A stretch of 64,000 bases of DNA from assembly GCA_041394945.1 (NCBI GenBank), contig JAWKHH010000002.1, forward strand, positions 1,509,186-1,573,185. The letters are read 5' to 3'. The translations under genes were made by a program, and so were the position numbers. Under the pieces are notes generated by a model. The model worked only from the letters and a program-made list of their open reading frames with translations. It did no database searches and was not told the DNA's origin. Source of the stretch: Bryobacteraceae bacterium (GTDB taxonomy: Bacteria > Acidobacteriota > Terriglobia > Bryobacterales > Bryobacteraceae). Positions 16,399 to 25,484 of the stretch are shown here, in pieces (position 1 is the stretch's first letter; each line of letters opens with the position of its first letter).

Positions 16399-18132
16399 AT
16401 GAGCATTCCCGAAACCAACGAACAGCCCGTGGCGCAGGGCGCCGCGGCTGACCCCCCCCCCGCGCCGGTAGATTCCCAGGACGACGCCTCCTTTGGAGAT
16501 CTCCTCTCCGAGTTCGAGCGGGAGCACGCTTCTCCCGCCGCCGGCGAGTCGCCCTCGATCGAAGGCACCGTCCTCACTGTGAACGATATCGCCGTGCTCG
16601 TCGACATCGGCCGCAAGCACGAAGGGATCCTCCCGGCGGAAGCGGTGCGGGACGCCACTGGCGCTCCTCGGGTGAAGCCGGGCGATACGATCCAGGTGAA
16701 TATCGGGGGGCGCGACGAGAACGGCTACTACCTGCTCAGCGTGTTCAAGGTAGTGGCGCCGAAGGACTGGTCCGGCCTCGAGAAGGCGCTGGCCGACAAG
16801 GCGGTGATCACCGGGACGGTGGAAGAAGTGATCAAGGGCGGCCTGCGCGTGGACGTGGGCGCGAGAGCCTTTCTGCCCGCCTCGCGAAGCGGCGCGCGCG
16901 ACGTCCCGGAGATGGAGGCGCTCGTCGGCAAACAGATCGAGTGCCGGGTGACGAAGCTCGACATCGAACGCGAAGATGTCGTCGTCGACCGGCGGGGCGT
17001 GCTTGAAGAACGGGCGGCGAAGGCGAGAGAAGAGGCGTTCAACGCTCTGCAGGAAGGGACGGTTGTCGAAGGCGCCGTGCGCAACATCATGGAGTTCGGC
17101 GCTTTTATCGATCTCGGCGGCGTCGACGGCCTGTTGCACGTCACCGATATGACTTGGATTCGCGGCGCAAAGCCCACCGACGTGGTTCGGATGGGCGACA
17201 AGGTCCGCGTTCAGATTCTGCGGATCGACCGTGAAAAGCGTAAGATCGGTCTCGGCCTGAAGCAGCTCACGCCGGACCCTTGGACGGTGGCTATCCAATC
17301 CCTCGAGCCCAACATGCGCGTGAAGGGCAAGGTGGTGCGCGTCACCGATTTCGGCGCGTTCGTCGAGATCCAGCCCGGAGTGGAAGGGCTGGTTCACGTT
17401 TCGGAGATGAGCTGGTCCCGGAAGCAGAAGCGCCCGGCCGACATCGTGAAAGTGGGCGAAATGGTCGACGTGCAGATCCTGTCGATCAAGCCGGAGGATA
17501 AGCGGATCGCGCTTGGCCTCAAGCAGACGCTGGGCGACCCATGGGAAGAGGCCGTGGCCAAGTTCCCGGTGGGTTCCGTGGTGGAGGGGCCGATCACGAA
17601 TCTGGCGCCATTCGGCGCTTTCGTCGAGTTGGGCGAAGGCGTGGAAGGCATGATCCACATCGGAGACATCGTGAACGAAAAGCGCTTGCAGCACCCGCGC
17701 GACGTGCTGCAGACCGGGCAGATCGTGAAGGCCCAGGTGCTCGACGTGGACCAGGGCCGGAAGCGCTTCCGCCTCGGCATGAAGCAGCTCGAGCCGACCT
17801 CCGCCGATGAGTACATCGCCGAGCACAAGGTGGGCGACACGGTGACCGGGCGGATTGTGGAGGCATCCGGGTCGAGCGCCCGGGTGGAGCTGGCCGACGG
17901 CGTCCGTGCGATCTGCCGGCTTGTCAGGAAAGAAGAGGCGAAGACGTCCGTCGAGGCCCCGCCGTCAGCCGACCTGTCATCGTCCATCGCGGCGCTGGCC
18001 GCCCGGTGGAAACAGGGGACGGTATCGGCATCGAGCCCGGCCGCCGGGCCGAAGGCGGGTGAAGTGCGGCGGTTCCGCATCAGCCACCTCGATCCGGCCA
18101 AGAAGCAGATCGACGTGGAGTTAGCGGAGTAG
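16399..18132 (+). CDS. rpsA: 30S ribosomal protein S1
   Basis: 577 aa from the ATG at 16399 (MSIPETNEQ); an ATG nine codons earlier is possible. After an acidic, proline-rich leader come five to six S1 OB-fold repeats, clearest in GAVRNIMEFGAFIDLGGVDGLLHVTDM, GKVVRVTDFGAFVEIQPG and GPITNLAPFGAFVELGEG with their spacer DPW motifs; the first and last repeats are degenerate. S1 binds mRNA on the small subunit and helps start translation of weak-SD transcripts, relevant here because many genes lack a strong ribosome site. Divergent from the histidine kinase with a 48-bp gap. Confidence 0.92.
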   Translation: MSIPETNEQPVAQGAAADPPPAPVDSQDDASFGDLLSEFEREHASPAAGESPSIEGTVLTVNDIAVLVDIGRKHEGILPAEAVRDATGAPRVKPGDTIQVNIGGRDENGYYLLSVFKVVAPKDWSGLEKALADKAVITGTVEEVIKGGLRVDVGARAFLPASRSGARDVPEMEALVGKQIECRVTKLDIEREDVVVDRRGVLEERAAKAREEAFNALQEGTVVEGAVRNIMEFGAFIDLGGVDGLLHVTDMTWIRGAKPTDVVRMGDKVRVQILRIDREKRKIGLGLKQLTPDPWTVAIQSLEPNMRVKGKVVRVTDFGAFVEIQPGVEGLVHVSEMSWSRKQKRPADIVKVGEMVDVQILSIKPEDKRIALGLKQTLGDPWEEAVAKFPVGSVVEGPITNLAPFGAFVELGEGVEGMIHIGDIVNEKRLQHPRDVLQTGQIVKAQVLDVDQGRKRFRLGMKQLEPTSADEYIAEHKVGDTVTGRIVEASGSSARVELADGVRAICRLVRKEEAKTSVEAPPSADLSSSIAALAARWKQGTVSASSPAAGPKAGEVRRFRISHLDPAKKQIDVELAE

Positions 18133-18218
18133 CCGGCGGCGCGGGCCGAGTCCGGCCTGCCCCACCCGTGACGTTTCTGGCCCCGGTTCGTCTATCGCAT
18201 TGTGTGGGATCTGTCCTA

Positions 18219-18842
18219 ATGTGGAGCGGAGAACCTGGAGCAACCGTAGCTGGGGTTCTGAAAACCTCAGTGCGCGATGAAGCCGATTTGATCCGAGCCG
18301 CCCAGAGCGGCGATCAGGATGCCTTCGAAGAGTTGGTGCGTTCTTACGACCAGAACGTGCTTCGTCTGGCGTATCAGCTATTGCGATCGCAAGAGGACGC
18401 CCGCGATGTCTACCAGGAAGCCTTTCTTCGCGTTCATCGCAACCTCAAGAACTTCCGGTTCGATTGTTCCTTCCATACCTGGCTATACCGGATTGTGACC
18501 AATCTCTGCCTGGACCAGTTGCGCAAGAAGCGAGTGCGGCGGGAGGAATCCGCGACCGTGGAGACCGAGGAGGGCGTACGGGACCGGCTATTGGCCGTAG
18601 CCGAAACGAACGCTTCGAGCGACCCCTTGCGCCGCCTGGCGAGCTCGCAGGTACGGCAGCGGATTGAGGCGGCGCTCAGCGACCTGACGCCGCGCGAGCG
18701 CACGGTATTCCATATGCGGCACCACGAAGGCATGCGGCTGCGCGCCATTGGCGAGATGCTGGGCACGACCGAGGAAGCCGCGAAGAACTGCCTCTTTCGC
18801 GCCACGCAGAAGATGCGCGCCGCGCTGGGAGACCTGGCATGA
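18219..18842 (+). CDS. ECF-type RNA polymerase sigma factor
   Basis: 207 aa from the ATG at 18219; a GTG at 18270 (VRDEADLIRAAQ) would fit the family just as well. Region 2 is AFEELVRSYDQNVLRLAYQL plus EDARDVYQEAFLRVHRNL and FHTWLYRIVTNLCLDQLRKK; region 4 is LTPRERTVFHMRHHEGMRLRAIGEML. The stop overlaps the start of a gene with a zinc-finger anti-sigma motif, so the two are a sigma/anti-sigma pair. It probably controls the downstream DUF4097 and PDZ genes as part of an envelope-stress response. Confidence 0.9.
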   Translation: MWSGEPGATVAGVLKTSVRDEADLIRAAQSGDQDAFEELVRSYDQNVLRLAYQLLRSQEDARDVYQEAFLRVHRNLKNFRFDCSFHTWLYRIVTNLCLDQLRKKRVRREESATVETEEGVRDRLLAVAETNASSDPLRRLASSQVRQRIEAALSDLTPRERTVFHMRHHEGMRLRAIGEMLGTTEEAAKNCLFRATQKMRAALGDLA

Positions 18843-19756
18843 GCGAACACGCTTCCCGCGGTCCGCTTTCCTGCCAGGCAACGAGTGAGTTGCTCTGGCT
18901 GCATCTGTACGGCGAACTCGAAGGCCGGCAGGATGACGCCGTCGAGGAGCATCTGGCCGGCTGCCCGGAATGCGCCGCGAGGCTCGAGGGCGAGATGGCG
19001 TTATTTGCCAGCCTTGACACGGCGGACGAACCTCCGGGTGGATTGATCTCCGAATGCCGGAGGGACCTGTTCTCCGCGACGCGCCAAGCGCCGGCTGCGA
19101 AGAAGTCCCGTTGGCGGTTGCCGGTGATTTCGGAATGGCTTCCGCTGACGTGGAAGCCGGTGGGTGCGCTGGCTCTGGTGACGCTGGGGTTCCTTGCCGG
19201 GCGGTCCCCGGTATCGGTGGCTCGCGGACCGGCCGAGCCGGCTCCGGTTGCCTCGCGCGTCCGAGCGGTGGAGCCAGGTCCGAACGGGCAGGTGCAGTTA
19301 GTGGTGGAGGAGACGACCCGCCACCGCGTGGCCGGGCTCCCATCCGACGACCGCATCCGGCAATTGCTGCTCGAAGCGGCGCAGGACCCGGCTGATCCCG
19401 GGCTGCGCGTCGATTCCATGGATCTGCTTCGGCGCGATTCGGAGGTTCTGGACGTGCGGAGAACGCTGATGCAGGCGTTGGTGGCCGATCCGAACCCGGG
19501 CGTGCGGCTGAAGGCGCTCGATGGCCTGCGTCCGTACACCGGGGATCCGGAAGTCCGCCGGTCTTTGGCTCACGTGGTTCTCCGCGACGAGAACGCTGGC
19601 CTCCGGACGCAGGCCGTGGATCTTCTCATCCAGGCCAAGCCGCGCGACATGGTGGACGTGTTGCAGCAACTGGTGCAGCGCGAGGATAACGGCTATATCC
19701 GGCTGCGGACTCAGCGGGCGCTACGCGAGATGAACGCTTCGGACGACATGTTTTGA
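18839..19756 (+). CDS. Anti-sigma factor with zinc-finger motif, one TM helix and HEAT repeats
   Basis: 305 aa, starting in an ATGA overlap with the sigma gene. The N-terminus has the anti-sigma zinc motif EEHLAGCPECAARLE (HxxxCxxC). One membrane segment lies near residues 100-120 (VGALALVTLGFLAGR). The C-terminal half, outside the membrane if the topology is as usual, consists of HEAT-like helical repeats (DPADPGLRVDSMDLL, DPNPGVRLKALDGL, DENAGLRTQAVDLL). This HEAT sensor domain is unusual for an anti-sigma and could bind an envelope partner. Confidence 0.82.
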   Translation: MSEHASRGPLSCQATSELLWLHLYGELEGRQDDAVEEHLAGCPECAARLEGEMALFASLDTADEPPGGLISECRRDLFSATRQAPAAKKSRWRLPVISEWLPLTWKPVGALALVTLGFLAGRSPVSVARGPAEPAPVASRVRAVEPGPNGQVQLVVEETTRHRVAGLPSDDRIRQLLLEAAQDPADPGLRVDSMDLLRRDSEVLDVRRTLMQALVADPNPGVRLKALDGLRPYTGDPEVRRSLAHVVLRDENAGLRTQAVDLLIQAKPRDMVDVLQQLVQREDNGYIRLRTQRALREMNASDDMF

Positions 19757-20946
19757 TGCGGGTGAGCCTCGTTCGTGCTTCCGGTTTTGTCGGTGCTGCT
19801 TGTTGGGTGGCGTCGATTCCCGTGTTCTCGCAGAGCCCGCCCGGACCGCGGCTGGAGCGCGGAGAGTGGGTGGAAACGATCTCCGCGTCTCTTCCGATAT
19901 CGGCGTCGCTTCGCGTTGAGACCCGCGGGTCGATTCGGATTCGCGGCGGGGAAACGGGGAGTATCTCGGTCCGCGTACGGCGGCACGTGCGGGCCGCGTC
20001 CGAGGCGGAGGCGCGGCGTCTGCTGGGGCAGTGCGATTTCCGCGCGTGGCGCGGCGGCGAGTCCGCGCAGATCGTTTCGCGGGCTCCGGCTGAATCGCGC
20101 GTTTCCGCGGATATTGAGATCGACTGTCCGCGTGCTTTGGACCGGCTTCGGTTGGACACGGCTTCCGGCAGTCTGGACGTGACCGGCGTTGCGGCCGCTC
20201 TGGATGCGGTGACCGCCGGCGGACCGATACACCTGGACCGTATTGTCGGACCGGTGCGCGTCCGCACTGGCGGCGGCGAGATCGAGGTCGGGGCGATCGG
20301 AACGACGCTGGAAGCGGTGACGGGCGGCGGGCCGATCCGGGTGGCGAAAGTGGGCGGCCTGGCGCGCTTGCGGACCGGCGGTGGACTCATCCAGGTGGCG
20401 GAAGCGGGTCCGGTGGATGCCGCGACGGGGGCGGGCAACATTACGGTGACGCGAGCGGCGGGAGCCGTCTCGGCAAAGACCAACGGCGGTGTGATCCGGG
20501 TGGAAGAGGCCGCGGGCGTCGTCAGCGCCGAGAGCGCCGCCGGGGCGATCGAGGTCAGTTCGGCGGCCGGTGTGCAGTGTCAGGCGATCGCCGGCGGGAT
20601 ACGGCTGCGGGGCGTTTCCGGTCCGTTGCAGGCGACCACGTCGCTCGGGAGCATCGTGGCGGAGTTTCTCGAGACCCGGGGCGGTTTGGCGGACTCCTTC
20701 ATCAGCACGGACGGTGGTGACATTACGATCCTTTTGCCGTCTAATCTGGCAGTGACCGTCGAGGCCTGGAACGATTCGCCGGGCCGGGTCCAACGCATTG
20801 TCTCCGAGTTTTCCGAGATTCGCGTGCAGGCTCCGCAAGCGCGGCCGGGCGCGCGGACGGTGGCTGCCGGTGAACTCAACGGTGGTGGACCGAGGCTTCG
20901 GATCGCGGCCTCGGAGGGCACGATTTACCTGCGTCGGCGGCGCTAG
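19756..20946 (+). CDS. Secreted DUF4097-like beta-helix protein
   Basis: 396 aa from the ATG at 19756, overlapping the previous stop (TGATG). A signal peptide (LVRASGFVGAACWVASIPVFSQ) is followed by short repeats of roughly 19-20 residues with GG/TGGG turns (VTAGGPIHLDRI, RTGGGEIEVGAI, VTGGGPIRVAKV, RTGGGLIQVAEA), the pattern of a right-handed beta-helix of the DUF4097 type. Such genes often sit behind ECF sigma/anti-sigma pairs, as here. It is likely a surface or periplasmic structural protein of the stress regulon; no enzymatic motif is seen. Confidence 0.8.
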   Translation: MRVSLVRASGFVGAACWVASIPVFSQSPPGPRLERGEWVETISASLPISASLRVETRGSIRIRGGETGSISVRVRRHVRAASEAEARRLLGQCDFRAWRGGESAQIVSRAPAESRVSADIEIDCPRALDRLRLDTASGSLDVTGVAAALDAVTAGGPIHLDRIVGPVRVRTGGGEIEVGAIGTTLEAVTGGGPIRVAKVGGLARLRTGGGLIQVAEAGPVDAATGAGNITVTRAAGAVSAKTNGGVIRVEEAAGVVSAESAAGAIEVSSAAGVQCQAIAGGIRLRGVSGPLQATTSLGSIVAEFLETRGGLADSFISTDGGDITILLPSNLAVTVEAWNDSPGRVQRIVSEFSEIRVQAPQARPGARTVAAGELNGGGPRLRIAASEGTIYLRRRR

Positions 20947-20973
20947 GCGCGGCTGGCGGCTGGAGGTTTTACC

Positions 20974-21834
20974 ATGTCTCGAATTCTTGCTTTCGGCCTT
21001 GCGCCCGTACTTTGTTCCGTTGCGTTCACGGCGCCGGCGCCACCCGCGCCGCCTGCACCGCCCGATGTCGCTCGCGTATTTGCCTTCGCGCCCGGATCCG
21101 GTAGTTACCTCGGAGTAAACGTCCAGGAGATCGATTCAGCGCGCGCCAGAGAGTTGAAGTTGAAAGAAGAACGCGGCGTCGAGATTACGATGGTTGCCGA
21201 TGAGAGTCCGGCGGCGGCGGCGGGCTTCCGGAAGGGCGACGTGGTGCTTGAATACAACGGCCAGCGGGTGGAGGGCACCGAACAATTCGTGCGCCTCGTC
21301 CGCGAAACGCCTTCCGGACGGCCGGCGCGCGTCGCAGTGTGGCGCGACGGCAAGGAGCAGACGCTTTCCGCCAAGATCGGAAACCGCGCATCCGGTCGCC
21401 CGTTTCCCGCCGGTGAGCTGGTCGTTCCGGAAATCCGGATTCCGGACTTTCCACGGCCGCACATGAGCTGGCGGAGTCAGACGCTTGGCATTGAGGCCGA
21501 GACCGTCGACGGGCAGTTGGCGTCGTTCTTCGGCGTCGAGCGAGGCGTTCTCGTCCGGAACGTGCACACGGGCTCGGCGGCGGAAAAGGCCGGTATCAAA
21601 GCCGGTGATGTCGTCACCAAGGCTGGCGGGGAGTCCGTCGAGACCCCTTCGGAATTGTCGAGCCGGCTGCGATCGCGGAATAGCGACGCCGCCGCGGAGG
21701 CCTCGGCGGTGACGCTCACTGTGGTGCGGGACCGCAAAGAGATCACGATCCCCGTGACGCCGGACCAGTCGCCCTCCCGCACTCAGCGGCGCGGGCCGGC
21801 ACGGCGTGTCGTGATTGGCGAGGAACGGTTCTAG
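20974..21834 (+). CDS. Secreted protein with two PDZ domains
   Basis: 286 aa. A signal peptide is followed by a proline-rich linker (APAPPAPPAPPD). PDZ domains lie at about 45-135 (YLGVNVQEIDSARARELKL ... FRKGDVVLEYNGQRV) and 170-265 (LGIEAETVDGQLASFFGV ... IKAGDVVTKAGGESV). There is no protease domain, so unlike DegP it is probably a chaperone, adaptor or regulator. It lies 27 bp after the DUF4097 gene and ends the ECF cluster. Confidence 0.85.
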   Translation: MSRILAFGLAPVLCSVAFTAPAPPAPPAPPDVARVFAFAPGSGSYLGVNVQEIDSARARELKLKEERGVEITMVADESPAAAAGFRKGDVVLEYNGQRVEGTEQFVRLVRETPSGRPARVAVWRDGKEQTLSAKIGNRASGRPFPAGELVVPEIRIPDFPRPHMSWRSQTLGIEAETVDGQLASFFGVERGVLVRNVHTGSAAEKAGIKAGDVVTKAGGESVETPSELSSRLRSRNSDAAAEASAVTLTVVRDRKEITIPVTPDQSPSRTQRRGPARRVVIGEERF

Positions 21835-21862
21835 CTTGGCGGCGGAACCGCGGCGGGCTCGA

Positions 21863-22180
21863 TCACCGCGCCTTGCGTAGGGCGCTGAGCTTGGCGCGGA
21901 GCCGCGTTTCGTCCTCCGACAGTTCCTCCTCGGGCACGGGCAAGTGTGCCCGTGCGGATGCGGTCGCGAGCCCCTCCCGCTTTCTGTCCCGGGTAACCGG
22001 CGGTAAGGGATCCACGGGAATCCGGATCGCCATACCTCCTGCTGCGCCACGAGGTTCGTGAGTCGTCTCGATCGACCGCCTCAAGCGCGCGACCTCTCTC
22101 TGGGTCTCGAGAAACAACCCCAGGCACACCGCCAATCCGGTAGCGAGCAAGAGGCCCGAAACTACAATCGCTATTTCCAT
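21863..22180 (-). CDS. Small membrane-anchored protein, unknown function
   Basis: 105 aa from the ATG at 22180, which has an excellent AAGGAGG ribosome site. One N-terminal membrane helix (AIVVSGLLLATGLAVCLGLFL) is followed by a short coiled-coil-like stretch (ETQREVARLRRSIE) and a charged tail with EEELSEDETRLRAKLSALR. It is last on the strand that carries the flagellar operon, so it may be co-expressed, but 119 bp separate it from fliN. I do not recognise the family. Confidence 0.7.
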   Translation of the reverse strand: MEIAIVVSGLLLATGLAVCLGLFLETQREVARLRRSIETTHEPRGAAGGMAIRIPVDPLPPVTRDRKREGLATASARAHLPVPEEELSEDETRLRAKLSALRKAR

Positions 22181-22299
22181 CTTTTCCTCCTTTTCAAGAG
22201 CGCAAAGGGCGCTCCGGCGCGACCCCAAAGGGGCGGGAACTCGCGCAGTTTCGCTAACCGGAGGGCGTCCGTCTTGCGCGGTTCCTGAAAAGCGGCCGG

Positions 22300-23244
22300 C
22301 TAGTGCAAGGTTCGCAACCTCTCCCTCTGGCTGACGATTTCCAGTATGCGCACGCCGTAGTTGCCATCGACCACGACCACTTCCGCACGGGCGATGACAC
22401 AGTTGTTCACAATCAGTTCAACAGGTTCGGCGACGGCGCGATTCAGCTCTACGATCGATCCCGATGTGAGTTTCACGACTTCCTTTAGCGGCAGGTGGGC
22501 TCGACCGAAGGAGACAGCCACAGGTAATTCGACGTCGTAGAGCAGTTCGATTGTCTGGTTCGCCGAGCCGCGTCCACGGGCGCCATCCTGGCTGGGCGTT
22601 CCGCTCGGCCCGCCGAACCCACTCATTGCGCCGCCATCGCCCTGCCCGCGCGTCTGGGCGTCGCCGCTGCCGGAGGTTCCTCCATTGATAGGGCTCCCCG
22701 GCCCTGTAGTGGCTTTTTCGGCTGAATCCGCTTGTGCTTGCCCGTTGCCCGCCAAGTCGTGAAAGCTACGAGGCACTTGGATCCCGATCAGCCCGAGCTC
22801 TGCGCCGCCGGCCGTCAGCCGGAACCACTCGACCACGCCGTCTACGGAGGGAAGGGTCGTGATGGCCTTTCCGGACTTGCAGGCGACTTCGCGGCCGAAA
22901 ACGCCGTGCAAGCTCGAAGCGACACTGGAAAGCGACTGCTGCAGGATTTCAAGGTAGGTGGCGCGGGAATCGTCAGGTTCCGCGTCGTCGATACCGGCCG
23001 CCTTGAGGACCTTCGAACCGACCGCGGACCAAGTGCCTTCCGGCGAGACCACCGTAACTTCAGAGCCCGGCCCCGCATCGAAGGGTTGGTTCCAGATCAG
23101 GTCCCCTTCGGCGGCGCTCCACGCAAACTCAGCGGGTTCGGACTGAACCGGTTCCCCGCTCATCGCCTCGGCCGACTGCAGAAACTTTTCGGCCCACTCG
23201 CGGGTCAGCCACTGGAAGAAGCTCGCGGGATCAGGCGGGCTCAT
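22300..23244 (-). CDS. fliY: FliN/FliY-type flagellar motor switch protein (long form)
   Basis: 314 aa, with a GGGAG ribosome site before the ATG at 23244. The last about 80 residues are the FliN/SpoA domain (YDVELPVAVSFGRAHLPLKEVVKLTSGSIVELNRAVAEPVELIVNN). The first about 160 residues (EILQQSLSSVASSLHGVFGREV) recall a FliY/CheC-like middle domain, joined by a Gly/Ser/Gln-rich linker. A separate short FliN lies at 31195-31560, so the rotor may use two SpoA proteins. Symbol tentative; fliN is the alternative. Confidence 0.8.
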   Translation of the reverse strand: MSPPDPASFFQWLTREWAEKFLQSAEAMSGEPVQSEPAEFAWSAAEGDLIWNQPFDAGPGSEVTVVSPEGTWSAVGSKVLKAAGIDDAEPDDSRATYLEILQQSLSSVASSLHGVFGREVACKSGKAITTLPSVDGVVEWFRLTAGGAELGLIGIQVPRSFHDLAGNGQAQADSAEKATTGPGSPINGGTSGSGDAQTRGQGDGGAMSGFGGPSGTPSQDGARGRGSANQTIELLYDVELPVAVSFGRAHLPLKEVVKLTSGSIVELNRAVAEPVELIVNNCVIARAEVVVVDGNYGVRILEIVSQRERLRTLH

Positions 23245-23256
23245 CTCTTGGCTCCC

Positions 23257-24000
23257 TTACCGGTTCGCATTTGGCCACTTCTTCGTAAGGAATGACCGGA
23301 GCCTGAGGATCGCTTGCGATTTCAATTGCGAGACGCGGCTCTCATGAAGCTTCACCACGCGGGCGATTTCGCGCAAGGTCAGTTCCTCATGGTAGTAAAG
23401 GTTCAGGATGGTCTGCTCGACGGGAGGCATTTTCTCGATCGCTGCGACGAGAAGCCTTTCGAGTTCGGCGCGTTCCACCACGCGGTTTGGCCACTTTTCG
23501 TCGGAATCGGCGATATAACGCAACAGGTCTCGCCCGTCATCCTCTCCCGGCGCTCCCTCGAGCCTTCCGAGATTCACGCCCCGAATATCGACCAACCATT
23601 CGTGGTACTCTTCCATCGACAGTTTCAGTTCGCGGGCGATTTCCTCTTCCGTGGCTCCCCGATGAACACGCTGCTCGACCGCCGCGATGGCCGCCTCCAC
23701 TTGCTTCGATTTCTTTCTTTGTTGTCTCGGGGCCCAGTCGAGACCTCGCAGACTGTCCAGAATCGCGCCGCGAATCTTGTATTCCGCGTAAGTTTTCAGT
23801 TTGACGTTGTGCTTGGGATCGAAATGGTCGATCGCCGAGATCAACCCAACTGTTCCCGTTGACACCAGATCTTCCAGATTGACGCTATCGGGGAGCCTCT
23901 CGTGGATCCGCCTAGCGATCAGCCGGACCTGCGGCAAGTGCTCCAGGATGAGACGCTCCCGCCGTTCTACCTCGGGAACATCGGACTCGTATGTCTGCAT
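23257..24000 (-). CDS. fliA: RNA polymerase sigma factor for flagellar operons (sigma-28)
   Basis: 247 aa. Region 2 reads LIARRIHERLPDSVNLEDLVSTGTVGLISAIDHFD and AEYKIRGAILDSLRGLDW, the FliA/WhiG signature; region 4 is LYYHEELTLREIARVVKLHESRVSQLKSQAILRLR. It sits 12 bp before fliY and 121 bp after flhF. Sigma-28 transcribes late flagellar genes such as flagellin, flaG and fliS; the anti-sigma flgM is not in the window. Confidence 0.93.
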   Translation of the reverse strand: MQTYESDVPEVERRERLILEHLPQVRLIARRIHERLPDSVNLEDLVSTGTVGLISAIDHFDPKHNVKLKTYAEYKIRGAILDSLRGLDWAPRQQRKKSKQVEAAIAAVEQRVHRGATEEEIARELKLSMEEYHEWLVDIRGVNLGRLEGAPGEDDGRDLLRYIADSDEKWPNRVVERAELERLLVAAIEKMPPVEQTILNLYYHEELTLREIARVVKLHESRVSQLKSQAILRLRSFLTKKWPNANR

Positions 24001-24121
24001 GAGGCTAGGTCTCCCCCTGCGCGTGTGCGCGCGGTCTCCGGACTATGTGGAACTCTCCGAGGTCCGGTACGATCGAATGGTTGAATCTGTTCCGGCGTCG
24101 GCACGCCGGGACGGCCGCCCC

Positions 24122-25417
24122 TCAGCCTTGCGGCGCAAGCGCGAGGGTTATGGCTGCCGGTTCTCCGGGCTTTGTCATCAGCTCAGCGATATCCTCCGTG
24201 TTCGCATCCCGGATGCCGTCGGGGACACTCGGACCATCGCATAAGTAAGAGATGGGCAGATTTGTTCTTGCGGCGGCCGTAAATACTCCGCCAAGCCGGC
24301 GTGTTTCGTCCAGGTGAGTAAACAACAGGCGGTCCGGCCGCAGCGCCGAGAAGCTTTCCACGGCATCCATTAGATCGGCGGTTCGCGTCGCCGCCGACAG
24401 GACTAAATGTAACTCCGCGTCCGGAATCAGCGCTAGCGCCTCCTGAATATACTCGAATGTCCGGTTGTCGTAGGCGGCGCATCCAGGCATGTCCACAATT
24501 GTGTACTCATTATCACTCCCGGTTTGGTGACCGCCTCGGAAAAGCTGCCGGATTTCCTGGCGCGTTGCGCCGAAGGCGAACCGGCTTCCGAGCAACTGAG
24601 CGTACCTCCGCAGTTGCTCGGCGGCCAACGGACGCTTGTTGTCCAGGCTGACCAGACGGAGCGGTTGCCCTTCGGCTGCCGCATAGAGGAAAGCCAGCTT
24701 CACGAGCGAAGTCGATTTCCCGCTACCGGGCGGGCCAGCGAGGATCGTGATCCGACCGGGGCCGGATTCGCCGCGATGGCAACGAAGCCGGGCGGCGGCG
24801 GCGTGAGCAATCGCCGGTCGGCGGACGGAAGCGGTTCCCTCGGTCCTCCGCGCCTCACGCACAACAAGCGCGGCCAGGGACGGTTCCACATCCTGCTGCC
24901 GGAGGCGTAAGCTCCAGGATGTTCCCGCGTCCGCCTCGTCGGGGGCGCGTCCTTCGTCCGGTTGTCTGCCTCGCACCCGATCATCCGGCCAGGCGATGGC
25001 GTCATTCGCTTCGCCGGCCGAATCGAGGACCAGTTCGGTTACTCCCGTCTCGGGTGATGGCATCCACCTGGCGGCAAGCGAGCGCGAGGAGATCTCTCCG
25101 CCGTCGATGCGCCGCGCCAAGGCCTGCGGTTCCGGGCTGGTATCCAACGGCCCGAGCTGTAGGGGTCCCTGTTCCGCTGCGAAAATCTCGGCCGGCGCGT
25201 CCATCGCGGGCGCGGTTTCGCGGCGGGTTCCCGTGCCGTTTTGCACCGGCGCGGGGCCAGGCGTGGCGGCGAAGACAACCTCGTAGCGGCCGAGCGCGCG
25301 AGCTTCAGCCGGCGCGTCGCGCGAGTATACGAGCATCGCGTCCTCGCCCATTTCCTGGGCGGCAAGAGCCAGTGCGGATTCCACCGTATCGGCAAAGTAG
25401 GACTTCAATCGCATCAT
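24122..25417 (-). CDS. flhF: Flagellar biosynthesis GTPase, SRP-like
   Basis: 431 aa. The opening MRLKSYFADTVESALALAAQEMGEDAMLVYSR is the FlhF start. The variable B region (80-200) is acidic. The SRP-type GTPase follows with P-loop AGPPGSGKSTSLVKLA, DNKRPLAAEQLRRYAQLLG and TIVDMPG in place of the usual DTAGR, then THLDETRRLGGVF. FlhF fixes the site of flagellum assembly, normally together with the ATPase FlhG. No flhG follows, and the 121-bp gap to fliA is too short for it. The changed G3 motif may affect GTP hydrolysis. Confidence 0.9.
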   Translation of the reverse strand: MMRLKSYFADTVESALALAAQEMGEDAMLVYSRDAPAEARALGRYEVVFAATPGPAPVQNGTGTRRETAPAMDAPAEIFAAEQGPLQLGPLDTSPEPQALARRIDGGEISSRSLAARWMPSPETGVTELVLDSAGEANDAIAWPDDRVRGRQPDEGRAPDEADAGTSWSLRLRQQDVEPSLAALVVREARRTEGTASVRRPAIAHAAAARLRCHRGESGPGRITILAGPPGSGKSTSLVKLAFLYAAAEGQPLRLVSLDNKRPLAAEQLRRYAQLLGSRFAFGATRQEIRQLFRGGHQTGSDNEYTIVDMPGCAAYDNRTFEYIQEALALIPDAELHLVLSAATRTADLMDAVESFSALRPDRLLFTHLDETRRLGGVFTAAARTNLPISYLCDGPSVPDGIRDANTEDIAELMTKPGEPAAITLALAPQG

Positions 25418-25484
25418 GAGTTTCTCCGTTTTCTCCGAGGGCTCAGGCGGACTTTCTCCCGCCGTGGTTTTGTCGCAAGGCCTC

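Noticed and set aside
16351..17826. Extension of the histidine kinase frame antisense to rpsA
   Set aside because: The sequence before the ATG at 16350 is His/Arg/Leu-rich shadow coding; S1 repeats on the other strand are real.
18224..18272. ECF-type autoregulatory promoter before the sigma gene
   Set aside because: A GAACCT/TTCTGA pair with about 18 bases between can be drawn, but both boxes are loose and would lie inside the gene if it starts at 18219.
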